The position numbers and the translations under genes were made by a program. The notes under the pieces are model-generated. The model saw only the letters and a list, made by a program, of their open reading frames with translations, made no database searches and was not told the origin of the DNA. Positions 1-6,242 of a DNA stretch of 7,515 bases are shown one piece after another (within the stretch, counting starts at the first letter, position 1; each line of letters starts with the position of its first letter). This DNA is from Pseudomonadota bacterium. GTDB taxonomy: Bacteria > Desulfobacterota > Anaeroferrophillalia > Anaeroferrophillales > Anaeroferrophillaceae. The DNA lies in assembly GCA_011042595.1 (NCBI GenBank), contig DQWO01000287.1:1-7515 (forward strand), written 5' to 3'.

Positions 1-2
1 GG

Positions 3-410
3 CTTGCAGGGATTCATCTGGTTTCTTCGATGTTGGATGTCAGCGATGGCCTGCTGGGAGATTTGGACCATCTTCTGGCTGCCGGTGGTCGGCTTGGAGC
101 TGAAATTATCCTTGACCAGTTGCCTTTATCCCCGGCTTATCGTCAGCTGCAATCTTTGGATTTGCTGGATGGATACCTGCCGGCTTTGACCGGGGGGGAA
201 GATTACGAATTACTTTTTACCGTATCGCCTGAACGGGAGGATGAACTGGCCGGGATAACGATGGAAGTGGGTGCAGCGCTTTGTTGTATTGGCAGGATTG
301 AGGAAAAGGCCGGAATTCGTCTTAAGCTGCCCGGCGGGCAGCTGTTTTCCGCTGACGACCTGCATGGCTATGATCATTTTTCAGTATCTCAACTTTCTGA
401 GTTACATTAA
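3..410 (+). CDS. thiL: Thiamine-monophosphate kinase, C-terminal part (5' truncated by window)
   Basis: ThiL phosphorylates thiamine monophosphate with ATP to give thiamine diphosphate, the last step of cofactor synthesis in the cytoplasm. The reading frame is open from the window edge, so the N-terminal half is missing; 135 codons remain before the TAA. The first residues read LAGIHLVSSMLDVSDGLLGDL, and the M-L-D-V-S-D-G-L part matches the conserved (I/L)D(I/V)SDGL motif of the family. Further on come GGEDYELLF (from about position 192), which is the second conserved acidic/glycine motif, then the IGRI strand and the typical ending GYDHF. A run of seven G bases encodes the two glycines and starts the glutamate of GGED, but the frame stays intact. 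The ATG at position 30 is internal, not the true start. Identification is by family motifs and is secure; the only limit is truncation. Confidence 0.93.
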   Translation, partial: LAGIHLVSSMLDVSDGLLGDLDHLLAAGGRLGAEIILDQLPLSPAYRQLQSLDLLDGYLPALTGGEDYELLFTVSPEREDELAGITMEVGAALCCIGRIEEKAGIRLKLPGGQLFSADDLHGYDHFSVSQLSELH

Positions 411-447
411 AAACAGTCCTGTCTGCCGGCTGAAAATATTATATTAC

Positions 448-580
448 CAGGATGTTTCGGTATGGTTTTCGCTCATTCTCGCTGCACATCGTGTGCAGCT
501 CTGAGGTGTGCGCTGCGAATCACCGTCGTGGTGATTTGTTCGGCGTCCAAAACCGCTACAAACCAAGCCCAAACATCCTG
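448..580. repeat. 133-nt structured element with inverted terminal arms and two internal hairpins
   Basis: The ends CAGGATGTTT (448-457) and AAACATCCTG (571-580) are exact reverse complements. Pairing continues inward to 468/560, giving a 21-position arm with 18 Watson-Crick pairs, one G-U and two mismatches. Inside lie two more hairpins. One is GCTGCACA-TCG-TGTGCAGC (481-499). The other is AATCACC-GTCGT-GGTGATT (518-536), which may be lengthened by CGCTG (511-515) pairing with CGGCG (541-545). The whole would fold as a closed stem carrying two arms. It fills most of the gap between thiL and the HD gene and has no convincing reading frame. I infer a small non-autonomous mobile element (MITE or REP-like) or a structured RNA. 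No clear target-site duplication is seen beyond a possible AC on both sides. Confidence 0.65.
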
Positions 581-650
581 ACAAGGTATTTTGGTAATGC
601 AAGTCAGAAAGTTGAGCTGGCAGATAACGCATGATAATGGAGAAAATCTG

Positions 651-1670
651 GTGAAACAGTACCTTGGAGATCTGCAGGAACACCAAAATGTAAAAACCAT
701 CGTGCTGGTGGTGCGTAAGTCTGTGGCTCGCTCCCGTAAGGATAAGGAATACATTGCCTTGAAAGTTCGGGATAAGAGCGCCGAAATGAACGCCCATATC
801 TGGGATAATGTGGAGGCATATCGCGACCGGTTCAACGAAAATGATTATGTCCTGATCAAAGGGCGGGTGGTATCCTTCCAGGGGATACTTCAATTGAATG
901 TTTTTCACCTTGAACCATTTCAGGGGGAAGTGGACCCGCGGGATTTTCTGCCTCAGACAGAAAAAAATATCGGCAATCTGAAACTGGCATTGCGAAGTGC
1001 GGTGGAAGAGGTGAAGAACGAGTGGCTGGCTCGGCTGCTGAAGGAATTTTTTCTGCGGGATAAAGATTTTCAGGGTCGGTTTGAACTGGCCCCGGCAGCC
1101 AAATCCATGCATCATGCCTGGCTGGGAGGTTTGCTGGAACATACCATCGGAGTGCTTCAGTTGGCCCAACAGGTAGCTCCCCTTTATCCGTATCTTGATC
1201 AGGATTTGCTGGTTGCTGGAGCCTTACTGCATGATATCGGCAAAGTTGAAGAGCTCAGCTATGAAAAATCCTTTGGCTATACTTCCAGGGGCCGGCTGCT
1301 GGGTCATATTGTTATCGGGGTTGAAATGGTCAGGGAAAAAGCCGCGAAGATTTCTGGATTCCCTCCATCCCTGTTGATGTTGATTGAGCATCTGCTCCTC
1401 AGTCATCATGGCGAATATCAATGGGGATCACCAAAACGTCCTAAAATTCCCGAAGCCGTTATGCTGCATTACCTGGATGATCTGGATGCCAAACTGAATT
1501 CAATTGCCGTATTTTGTTCCGGGCAAAGTGAGGCTGGTGCCACCTGGACTAATTACAACAAGGTTTTTGAGCGATATTTTCTCCTGGATCGGAATATGGA
1601 CATGGGTGATAAAGCTGAACTGGAAACCGAGCTTGATTCTTCACCACCTGAGAACCCCATGCTTTTTTGA
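651..1670 (+). CDS. OB-fold/HD-domain protein, YhaM-like 3'-5' exoribonuclease family
   Basis: This 339-residue protein has an N-terminal OB-fold-like nucleic-acid-binding region (about residues 1-100, including the A-x-I-W-D and GRVVSFQG strands) and a C-terminal HD domain. Visible candidate metal ligands are the HH pair at 154-155, H164, HD at 194-195 in HDIGK, H219 in GHIV, HH at 252-253 in SHHGE and the aspartates of LDDLDAK near 276-279. The order and spacing match the YhaM-like family, whose Bacillus member is a 3'-5' exoribonuclease of similar size. The activity here is inferred. I chose the GTG at 651 because GGAGA (639-643) lies seven bases upstream and because family members begin close to this point. 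The frame is open back to a TTG at 591 and an ATG at 597, which lack a good ribosome site and would sit right beside the structured element. It follows thiL by 240 bases and has no obvious promoter of its own. Confidence 0.85.
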   Translation: MKQYLGDLQEHQNVKTIVLVVRKSVARSRKDKEYIALKVRDKSAEMNAHIWDNVEAYRDRFNENDYVLIKGRVVSFQGILQLNVFHLEPFQGEVDPRDFLPQTEKNIGNLKLALRSAVEEVKNEWLARLLKEFFLRDKDFQGRFELAPAAKSMHHAWLGGLLEHTIGVLQLAQQVAPLYPYLDQDLLVAGALLHDIGKVEELSYEKSFGYTSRGRLLGHIVIGVEMVREKAAKISGFPPSLLMLIEHLLLSHHGEYQWGSPKRPKIPEAVMLHYLDDLDAKLNSIAVFCSGQSEAGATWTNYNKVFERYFLLDRNMDMGDKAELETELDSSPPENPMLF

Positions 1671-1701
1671 TGGTCTCTAAAAAATTCATGCTTTCTTTTT
1701 C

Positions 1702-1731
1702 TTGACAAACAGTGTTTCATGTGTTTTGCTT
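1702..1731 (+). promoter_or_regulatory. Possible promoter for dodecin gene
   Basis: A perfect TTGACA -35 hexamer (1702-1707) follows the end of the HD gene. At 17-18 bases' spacing only weak -10 candidates exist (TTTGCT at 1725 or TTGCTT at 1726). TATATT at 1751-1756 is a better hexamer but is not well spaced from this -35. The dodecin gene needs an entry point or readthrough from upstream, since it ends in its own terminator. Weak support. Confidence 0.3.
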
Positions 1732-1772
1732 TGATGCATGGGATGAGAAGTATATTGAACCTGATTTGTGGG

Positions 1773-1782
1773 AAAGGAGGTG
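1773..1782 (+). promoter_or_regulatory. Orphan near-perfect Shine-Dalgarno sequence
   Basis: AAAGGAGGTG is almost fully complementary to the 3' end of 16S rRNA but has no gene at normal distance. The nearest candidate start is a GTG at 1794, 11 bases beyond it, which would encode only 12 residues and stop at 1830-1832. The next, an ATG at 1810, is too far away and opens a 32-codon frame that overlaps the dodecin start. The dodecin gene has its own ribosome site at 1885-1890. The element may be a remnant, a leader-peptide site or a ribosome standby site. Confidence 0.4.
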
Positions 1783-1897
1783 CGGGAGATAGCGTGTTCT
1801 TATCGATAGATGTCAAGCCGGTTTGTATGTGAATATGAATGGTTGTCTAGGGAGCTTGAGCATGTTCCGGCAGCCCAGCGACAAGGGAGGTCAAGTT

Positions 1898-2107
1898 ATG
1901 TCAGATAGTGTTTATAAAGTTGTTGAGTTGGTGGGTACCAGTCCTCAATCCTGGGAAGATGCAGTCAAAAATGTGGTAAAGAAGGCAAAAGACAGCCTGC
2001 AGGATTTACGGGTTGCGGAAGTATCGGAGTTGGATGTCAAGATTGAGAATGGAGAAGTGGCCGCCTATCGGGCTAAAGTAAAACTTTCATTTAAATATAA
2101 TAGCTGA
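1898..2107 (+). CDS. Dodecin family protein, variant lacking the flavin-stacking tryptophan
   Basis: Dodecins are small proteins that assemble into hollow dodecamers and, in characterised members, store or buffer flavins in the cytoplasm. The predicted product is 69 residues, the usual length. It starts SDSVYKVVELVGTSPQSWEDAV, the typical first strand and helix, and ends in the KVKLSFKY strand. The start ATG at 1898 has GGGAGG (1885-1890) seven bases upstream. The in-frame upstream codons back to 1823 lack a ribosome site and family similarity. In well-studied dodecins a tryptophan (as in the WFEV or WAEV stretch) stacks on the flavin and a nearby glutamine contacts it. Here the aligned residues are V39 (LRVAEV) and R58 (AYRAKV). 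I recall similar LRVAEV-type sequences in Deltaproteobacteria, so this looks like a subclass rather than a damaged gene. Ligand binding therefore cannot be assumed. The gene appears monocistronic, closed by the terminator at 2141. Confidence 0.9.
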   Translation: MSDSVYKVVELVGTSPQSWEDAVKNVVKKAKDSLQDLRVAEVSELDVKIENGEVAAYRAKVKLSFKYNS

Positions 2108-2140
2108 GTGTTTGCCAGAAATTATTATCCAGCATTAGTG

Positions 2141-2173
2141 AGAAGCGGGGATTTCCCCGCTTTTTCATTTTTT
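2141..2173 (+). terminator. Intrinsic terminator after dodecin gene
   Basis: A perfect 8-bp stem AAGCGGGG (2143-2150) and CCCCGCTT (2155-2162), with loop ATTT, is followed by T-rich sequence: five T, CA, then six T. It lies 35 bases past the dodecin stop and separates that gene from the heat-shock operon. Confidence 0.92.
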
Positions 2174-2263
2174 CACTGCCTGCCTTTCAATCGGATTTTT
2201 AATCCCTCCCCCTGATCACGGTAAAAAAATCATATATCTAAATTCCGGTCATCATTATCAGCC

Positions 2264-2292
2264 TTGACAAATAAAACAGGCATTGCTATTTT
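2264..2292 (+). promoter_or_regulatory. Sigma-70-type promoter of the hrcA operon
   Basis: TTGACA (2264-2269), a 17-base spacer and TATTTT (2287-2292) form a good housekeeping-type promoter. The predicted start of transcription is near 2299-2300, exactly where the CIRCE operator begins, which is the classic arrangement for HrcA repression. No sigma-32-like CTTGAAA/CCCCAT pair is visible here. Confidence 0.75.
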
Positions 2293-2299
2293 AGCAATG
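2281..2299. repeat. Perfect palindrome overlapping the -10 of the hrcA promoter
   Basis: CATTGCTA (2281-2288) and TAGCAATG (2292-2299) are exact reverse complements with a TTT centre. The -10 hexamer spans its middle. The last nine bases read TTAGCAATG and resemble the left half of CIRCE (7 of 9). It abuts the CIRCE element directly and may be an extra operator site, or a small hairpin if transcribed from upstream. Confidence 0.5.
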
Positions 2300-2326
2300 T
2301 TGGCGCTCTATGCTGATGAGTGCTAA
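2300..2326. promoter_or_regulatory. CIRCE operator, degenerate left arm
   Basis: The arrangement TTGGCGCTC - nine bases - GAGTGCTAA fits the CIRCE consensus TTAGCACTC-N9-GAGTGCTAA. The right arm is perfect, the left arm matches at 7 of 9, and the spacer is exactly nine. It lies at the predicted transcription start and 19 bases before the hrcA start codon. By established knowledge HrcA binds it to repress the operon. The ATG at 2310 lies inside the operator and is not the likely hrcA start. Confidence 0.9.
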
Positions 2327-2345
2327 TATTGGAGGAAGGGTCCCC

Positions 2346-3383
2346 ATGGAAAATCTGACGGAAAGATATGATCGTATTCTGAATGCGATTGTCTCAAGCT
2401 ATATCTGCTCAGCGGAGCCGGTTGGCTCGCGAACGCTTTCCCGGAATGCGGCTTTTAAGCTCAGCCCGGCGACTATTCGTAATGTCATGGCGGATTTGGA
2501 GGACCTGAACCTGCTATGTCAGCCGCATACTTCTGCCGGCAGGATACCCACGGATAAAGGCTTTCGTTATTATGTTGATCATTTGATGGAACTGCCGGAG
2601 TTGCCGGAGACGGTGCAGGAAAAAATCAGGATGGCCTGTGCCAGCCATCAGGGCAACATGGAAGAGATGTTGAAAGATGGAATTATGGCCCTGTCCCAAT
2701 TGGCGCCTTATGTCAGTGTTGTCAGCCTGCCGCATTTTAACCAGGCGACACTGAAGCATATCCGCTTTGTCAGATTGAATGATCGCCAGATTCTGGCAGT
2801 AATGGTTTCTGGATCAGGGTCGGTACAGAATGTTCTTTTTGAGATGGACACGGTTTTTGTTCAGGATGATTTGAACCGGTTTTCCAACTTTCTCAACCAA
2901 ATGGTGGATGGCTTGACTCTGGAGGGGGTGAAGCGTAAAATATTTTCTCAGATGAAAGCGGATAAAGATGCTTATGACAGCGTGATGTCTCAGGTGCTTC
3001 GATTGAGTCAGAAGATGCTTGATCAGCGGGCAGGTGATGATTCTGAGATTATGATTGATGGCAAACTGAATATTCTGGAACATCCGGAATTCGCTGATTT
3101 GGATAAAATGAAACAACTGTTCCGGGCCTTCGAAGAAAAAAATATTATGGTTAAATTGCTTGATGAGGCGCAGAAAGGGGAACAGCTTCAGGTTTTTATC
3201 GGGGTTGAAAATCAGTGTGAAGAAATGAATTTATGTTCTGTGGTTATGGCGGATTACGGTCAGGAAGGACAGCCGATGGGGAAAATTGGGGTTATCGGTC
3301 CCACCAGGATGGAATATTCCCGGATTATTCCCCTGGTACGGTATACGGCCGAAGTTATTAACCAGCTAATGGATAATAGTTAA
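2346..3383 (+). CDS. hrcA: Heat-inducible transcription repressor HrcA
   Basis: HrcA dimers bind CIRCE and repress chaperone genes; in other bacteria their activity depends on the GroE chaperonin. The protein is 345 residues, normal for the family. Residues 1-75 form the winged helix-turn-helix, with LTERYDRIL, EPVGSRTL, SPATIRNVMADLE and the signature PHTSAGRIPTDKGFRYYVD. A central dimerisation region follows (ILAVMVSGSGSVQN onwards). The C-terminus carries IGVEN and GVIGPTRMEYSRIIPLV. ATG 2346 is preferred because GGAGGAAGGG (2331-2340) precedes it and because homologues begin here. An in-frame ATG at 2310 would add 12 residues, but it falls inside the operator. The gene is first in the operon and directly downstream of its own CIRCE, so it should be autoregulated. 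grpE follows after 89 bases. Confidence 0.96.
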   Translation: MENLTERYDRILNAIVSSYICSAEPVGSRTLSRNAAFKLSPATIRNVMADLEDLNLLCQPHTSAGRIPTDKGFRYYVDHLMELPELPETVQEKIRMACASHQGNMEEMLKDGIMALSQLAPYVSVVSLPHFNQATLKHIRFVRLNDRQILAVMVSGSGSVQNVLFEMDTVFVQDDLNRFSNFLNQMVDGLTLEGVKRKIFSQMKADKDAYDSVMSQVLRLSQKMLDQRAGDDSEIMIDGKLNILEHPEFADLDKMKQLFRAFEEKNIMVKLLDEAQKGEQLQVFIGVENQCEEMNLCSVVMADYGQEGQPMGKIGVIGPTRMEYSRIIPLVRYTAEVINQLMDNS

Positions 3384-3472
3384 GCTGTGTTTTTAAGGTA
3401 TGATATTTAATGGTAGTAATTCCAGTGATGGGGGCTGGCAAAGTCCCTGAATTTGAGTGTGAAGGTGAGGGT

Positions 3473-4066
3473 ATGGCAAAACAGCAAACGAAAATTTCCG
3501 CTGAAACTGTTGCTGGACAGCAAAATGATGAGTCAGGCGATACTCCGGACCAGGGTATGAGTGTGGAAGAACTGGCCCGGGAAAATGAGCAGTTAAGGGA
3601 AGCCGTAGCGCAGTTGCAGCAGGAAAAAGAAGACTTGCAGGAACGGACCTTGCGGCTGCAGGCGGACGGGGAGAATTTTCGTAAACGGATCACCCGGGAG
3701 AAAGATGAATTTGCCCGCTATGCCAAGGAAGAGTTTATCCGGGAAATTCTGCCGATCAAGGATAATCTCGAACGGGCTCTTGAGCATGGAGCCGGGGTGG
3801 ATAATCCCCAGGCGATTATTGATGGGATCAACATGATTCTTGAGCAGTTTTCGTCCATCTTTGAAAAAATGGGGGTTGTCTGTCTGACTTGTTATGGGGA
3901 ACAATTTGATCCCAATTTTCATGAGGCAATGATGCACCAGGAGGCCGCTGAGCACGAACCAAATACAGTTATCGCCGAACATCAGAAAGGCTATATTTAC
4001 CATGGACGGCTCCTGCGTCCGGCCCTGGTGACCGTTGCCAAGGCACAAAGTAAAGAGTCAAAATAA
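3473..4066 (+). CDS. grpE: Nucleotide exchange factor GrpE
   Basis: GrpE dimers release ADP from DnaK and so reset its substrate cycle. The 197-residue product has a charged, disordered N-terminus (1-25), a long coiled-coil helix rich in E, Q and L (about 25-95, including ENEQLREAVAQLQQEKEDLQ), and the C-terminal beta domain. The family signature is present: FDPNFHEAM near 145-153, then GYIYHGRLLRPALVTV near 173-188. The start ATG at 3473 is preceded by GAAGGTGAGG and gives a length typical of the family. An in-frame ATG at 3410 would add 21 residues with little family resemblance and only a poorly placed TAAGG. The gap to dnaK is 153 bases and contains a hairpin. Confidence 0.95.
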   Translation: MAKQQTKISAETVAGQQNDESGDTPDQGMSVEELARENEQLREAVAQLQQEKEDLQERTLRLQADGENFRKRITREKDEFARYAKEEFIREILPIKDNLERALEHGAGVDNPQAIIDGINMILEQFSSIFEKMGVVCLTCYGEQFDPNFHEAMMHQEAAEHEPNTVIAEHQKGYIYHGRLLRPALVTVAKAQSKESK

Positions 4067-4088
4067 TAAATAATTAGCGGAAATTATT

Positions 4089-4118
4089 CACAGCAACATA
4101 AAGGGGCTGTGCTTTTTT
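4089..4118 (+). terminator. Weak hairpin plus T-run between grpE and dnaK
   Basis: CACAGC (4089-4094) pairs with GCTGTG (4106-4111) around an 11-base loop, followed by C and six T. The stem is short and the loop wide, so it is at best a leaky terminator or an RNA-processing or stability element. I see no good second promoter in the roughly 100 bases left before dnaK, so complete termination here would cut off dnaK. Partial readthrough is the likelier reading. Confidence 0.4.
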
Positions 4119-4219
4119 AGTCTGTCGATGGTGGCAGGCATAACAAGAGTAAATATCATCATATCAGTCGTCCAAACAGGTGGTTGGTTGGCTGGATATC
4201 AAAAATCAAGGAGGATTAA

Positions 4220-6127
4220 ATGGGAAAAGTAATAGGTATAGATCTGGGAACCACCAACTCCTGTGTCAGTGTTATGGAAGGTGGGGAGGCAAAAGTTATT
4301 ACTAATGCTGAGGGTGGACGAACCACACCTTCGATGGTCGCATTTTCCGAGTCTGGTGAGCGGTTGGTGGGCCAGTTGGCCAAGCGACAGGCAGTTACCA
4401 ATCCGGATCAGACCATTTTTGCGGTGAAGCGTCTGATCGGACGTAAGTTTGACGCCCCCCAGGTTCAACAGATGATGCAAAAGGTTTCTTACAAAATTAT
4501 CAAGGCAAAAAATGGGGATGCCTGGGTGGAAATCAAGGAAAAGGAGTACAGCCCGGCGGAAATATCTGCCATGATTTTGCAGAAGATGAAAAAGACGGCG
4601 GAAGATTATTTGGGAGAACCGGTGACAGATGCCGTAGTTACGGTACCGGCCTACTTTAATGACAGCCAGCGTCAGGCGACTAAAGATGCTGGCAAGATTT
4701 CCGGCCTGAATGTTTTGAGAATTATTAATGAACCAACGGCCGCATCCCTGGCATATGGTGAGGATAAAAAGGCTGAGGGGAAAATCGCGGTATTTGACCT
4801 GGGTGGTGGAACCTTCGATATCTCTATTATGGAATTGGGTGATGGAGTTTTTGAAGTCAAAGCCACCAATGGCGATACCTTTCTCGGCGGTGAGGATTTT
4901 GATGAGCGGGTTCTGGACTATATTGCCGAAGAGTTTCGTAAAACCGAGGGGATCGATCTGCGGAATGATAAAATGGCCTTGCAGCGTTTGAAAGAAGCGG
5001 CTGAAAAAGCCAAATGTGAGCTGTCCAGTTCCCTGGAAACCGATATCAATCTGCCTTTTATTACTGCTGATGCCAGTGGTCCGAAACATCTGAATATGAA
5101 ACTTACCCGGAGTACCCTGGAAAGCCTGGTTGAAGATTTAGTTGATCGGGTGAAGCAGCCTTGCATGCTGGCCTTGAAGGATGCCGGAATTGCTGCTGCT
5201 GATATTCGTGAAGTTATCCTGGTGGGTGGAATGACCAGGATGCCCTGTGTCCAGGAAAAGGTGAAACAGATCTTTGGCCAGGAGCCCAGCAAAGGTGTGA
5301 ACCCGGATGAAGTCGTGGCTATCGGGGCTGCCATTCAGGGTGGTGTCCTCAAAGGTGATGTAAAGGACGTGCTGTTGCTGGATGTTACCCCTCTTTCGCT
5401 GGGAATTGAAACCCTGGGCGGGGTGTCGACCAAGCTGATTGAAAAGAATACCACCATCCCGACGAAGAAAAGCCAGATTTTTACCACGGCGGCTGATAAT
5501 CAGACGGCTGTCAGTATTCTGGTTCTGCAGGGTGAACGGGAAATGGCGGCGGACAACAAAACCCTGGCTAAATTCGATCTGGTTGGCATTCCACCGGCCC
5601 CGCGTGGGGTTCCCCAGATTGAAGTCACTTTCGATATTGATGCCAATGGGATTGTGCATGTTTCGGCTAAAGATAAAGCCACCGGAAAAGAGCAGTCCAT
5701 TGAGATCAAGGCTTCCAGTGGTTTAAGTGAGGAAGAAATTGACAAAATGGTCAAGGACGCGGAGGCTCACGCTGAGGAAGACAAACAGAAGCGTGAGTTG
5801 ATTGATCTTCGTAACCAGGCTGATACCCTTATCTATACCACCGAAAAATCTCTCAAGGAAATCGGCGATAAAATTTCAGCCGAGGAGCGAGGTAATGTTG
5901 AATCTGCTTTGAATCAGCTGAAATCGGTTAAAGATGGCAGCGATGCCGCGGCGATTAAATCAGGCCTTGACTCTTTGACCCAGTCATCCCATAAACTGGC
6001 AGAAGCCATGTATGCCCAGGCTTCTGCAGAATCCCAGGCGGAGCAAGGGGGCGAAACCGGTGAAGCTGGGGCTGAGGATGAAGTTGTTGATGCTGATTTT
6101 GAAGAAGTTAACGACGAAAACAAATAA
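4220..6127 (+). CDS. dnaK: Hsp70 chaperone DnaK
   Basis: DnaK is the ATP-driven cytoplasmic chaperone that binds exposed hydrophobic peptides, working with DnaJ and GrpE. The 635-residue protein is full length. The ATPase domain (1 to about 380) shows [11 protein letters not shown] (6-16, with C15), the catalytic K70 in [22 protein letters not shown] around E171, DLGGGTFD (193-200, with T198) and LVGGMTRMP. The interdomain linker DVLLLD is at 383-388, followed by [13 protein letters not shown]. The substrate-binding sheet covers about 390-500 and the helical lid about 505-600. The tail is acidic and ends near [12 protein letters not shown]. The ATG has AAGGAGG (4208-4214) five bases upstream, a very strong site consistent with high expression. 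There is no truncation, and no key residue I checked is missing. It sits between grpE and dnaJ in the HrcA-controlled operon. Confidence 0.98.
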   Translation: MGKVIGIDLGTTNSCVSVMEGGEAKVITNAEGGRTTPSMVAFSESGERLVGQLAKRQAVTNPDQTIFAVKRLIGRKFDAPQVQQMMQKVSYKIIKAKNGDAWVEIKEKEYSPAEISAMILQKMKKTAEDYLGEPVTDAVVTVPAYFNDSQRQATKDAGKISGLNVLRIINEPTAASLAYGEDKKAEGKIAVFDLGGGTFDISIMELGDGVFEVKATNGDTFLGGEDFDERVLDYIAEEFRKTEGIDLRNDKMALQRLKEAAEKAKCELSSSLETDINLPFITADASGPKHLNMKLTRSTLESLVEDLVDRVKQPCMLALKDAGIAAADIREVILVGGMTRMPCVQEKVKQIFGQEPSKGVNPDEVVAIGAAIQGGVLKGDVKDVLLLDVTPLSLGIETLGGVSTKLIEKNTTIPTKKSQIFTTAADNQTAVSILVLQGEREMAADNKTLAKFDLVGIPPAPRGVPQIEVTFDIDANGIVHVSAKDKATGKEQSIEIKASSGLSEEEIDKMVKDAEAHAEEDKQKRELIDLRNQADTLIYTTEKSLKEIGDKISAEERGNVESALNQLKSVKDGSDAAAIKSGLDSLTQSSHKLAEAMYAQASAESQAEQGGETGEAGAEDEVVDADFEEVNDENK

Positions 6128-6138
6128 ATGAATAAAAC

Positions 6139-6185
6139 AGGCCACAGGTCATAGCCGGTGATTTTCCGGTTGTCTCCTGTGGCCT
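6139..6185 (+). terminator. Nested hairpin between dnaK and dnaJ
   Basis: AGGCCACAGG (6139-6148) and CCTGTGGCCT (6176-6185) are perfect 10-bp arms. Within them AGCCGG (6153-6158) pairs with CCGGTT (6166-6171) including one G-U. The sequence after the stem, CATTTTGTTTG, is T-rich but broken, so termination would be incomplete. On the opposite strand the stem is followed by GTTTTATTCATTT, so the element could act in both directions. It probably lowers dnaJ relative to dnaK or protects the 3' end of dnaK mRNA; both are inferences. Confidence 0.6.
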
Positions 6186-6229
6186 CATTTTGTTTGCTGT
6201 TTCCATCCGGCTGCACGATGATGAAAAGC

Positions 6230-6235
6230 AGGAGA
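6230..6235 (+). promoter_or_regulatory. Ribosome binding site that fixes the dnaJ TTG start
   Basis: AGGAGA ends seven bases before the TTG at 6243. No ATG or GTG in the dnaJ frame lies nearby: the ATGs at 6218, 6221 and 6238 are in other frames. This site together with the homology start supports TTG initiation. Confidence 0.7.
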
Positions 6236-6242
6236 ATATGAT

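Noticed and set aside
192..198. Run of seven G in thiL as a possible frameshift site
   Set aside because: The frame is intact and encodes the conserved GGED motif with normal sequence on both sides.
411..447. Promoter from the TATTAT-like sequence after thiL
   Set aside because: An AT-rich -10-like stretch exists at 437-445 but no acceptable -35 lies upstream.
448..580. Integron attC site
   Set aside because: The length and cruciform shape fit loosely, but the ends lack the RYYYAAC/GTTRRRY core sites and no integrase or cassette is present.
444..1169. Long minus-strand open frame opposite the HD gene, and similar minus-strand frames opposite dnaK and dnaJ
   Set aside because: They mirror strong + strand genes, have no ribosome sites or recognisable domains, and are explained by codon bias of the opposite strand.
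1671..1897. FMN riboswitch upstream of dodecin
   Set aside because: The gap is long enough to prompt the idea, but I see none of the conserved RFN-element blocks and no fitting multi-stem structure.
1810..1908. 32-codon ORF overlapping the dodecin start
   Set aside because: No ribosome site at a usable distance, no family resemblance, and it reads into the dodecin gene in another frame.
2310..2345. HrcA start at ATG 2310
   Set aside because: It lies inside the CIRCE operator, lacks a ribosome site and precedes the conserved N-terminus.
3410..3472. N-terminal extension of GrpE from ATG 3410
   Set aside because: It would add 21 residues without family resemblance; ATG 3473 has a better ribosome site and gives a normal length.
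4119..4207. Separate dnaK promoter (sigma-70, sigma-54 or sigma-32 type)
   Set aside because: TAAATA at 4150 has no matching -35; TGGCAGG at 4132 has no GC element at the sigma-54 spacing; no CTTGAAA/CCCCAT pair was found.
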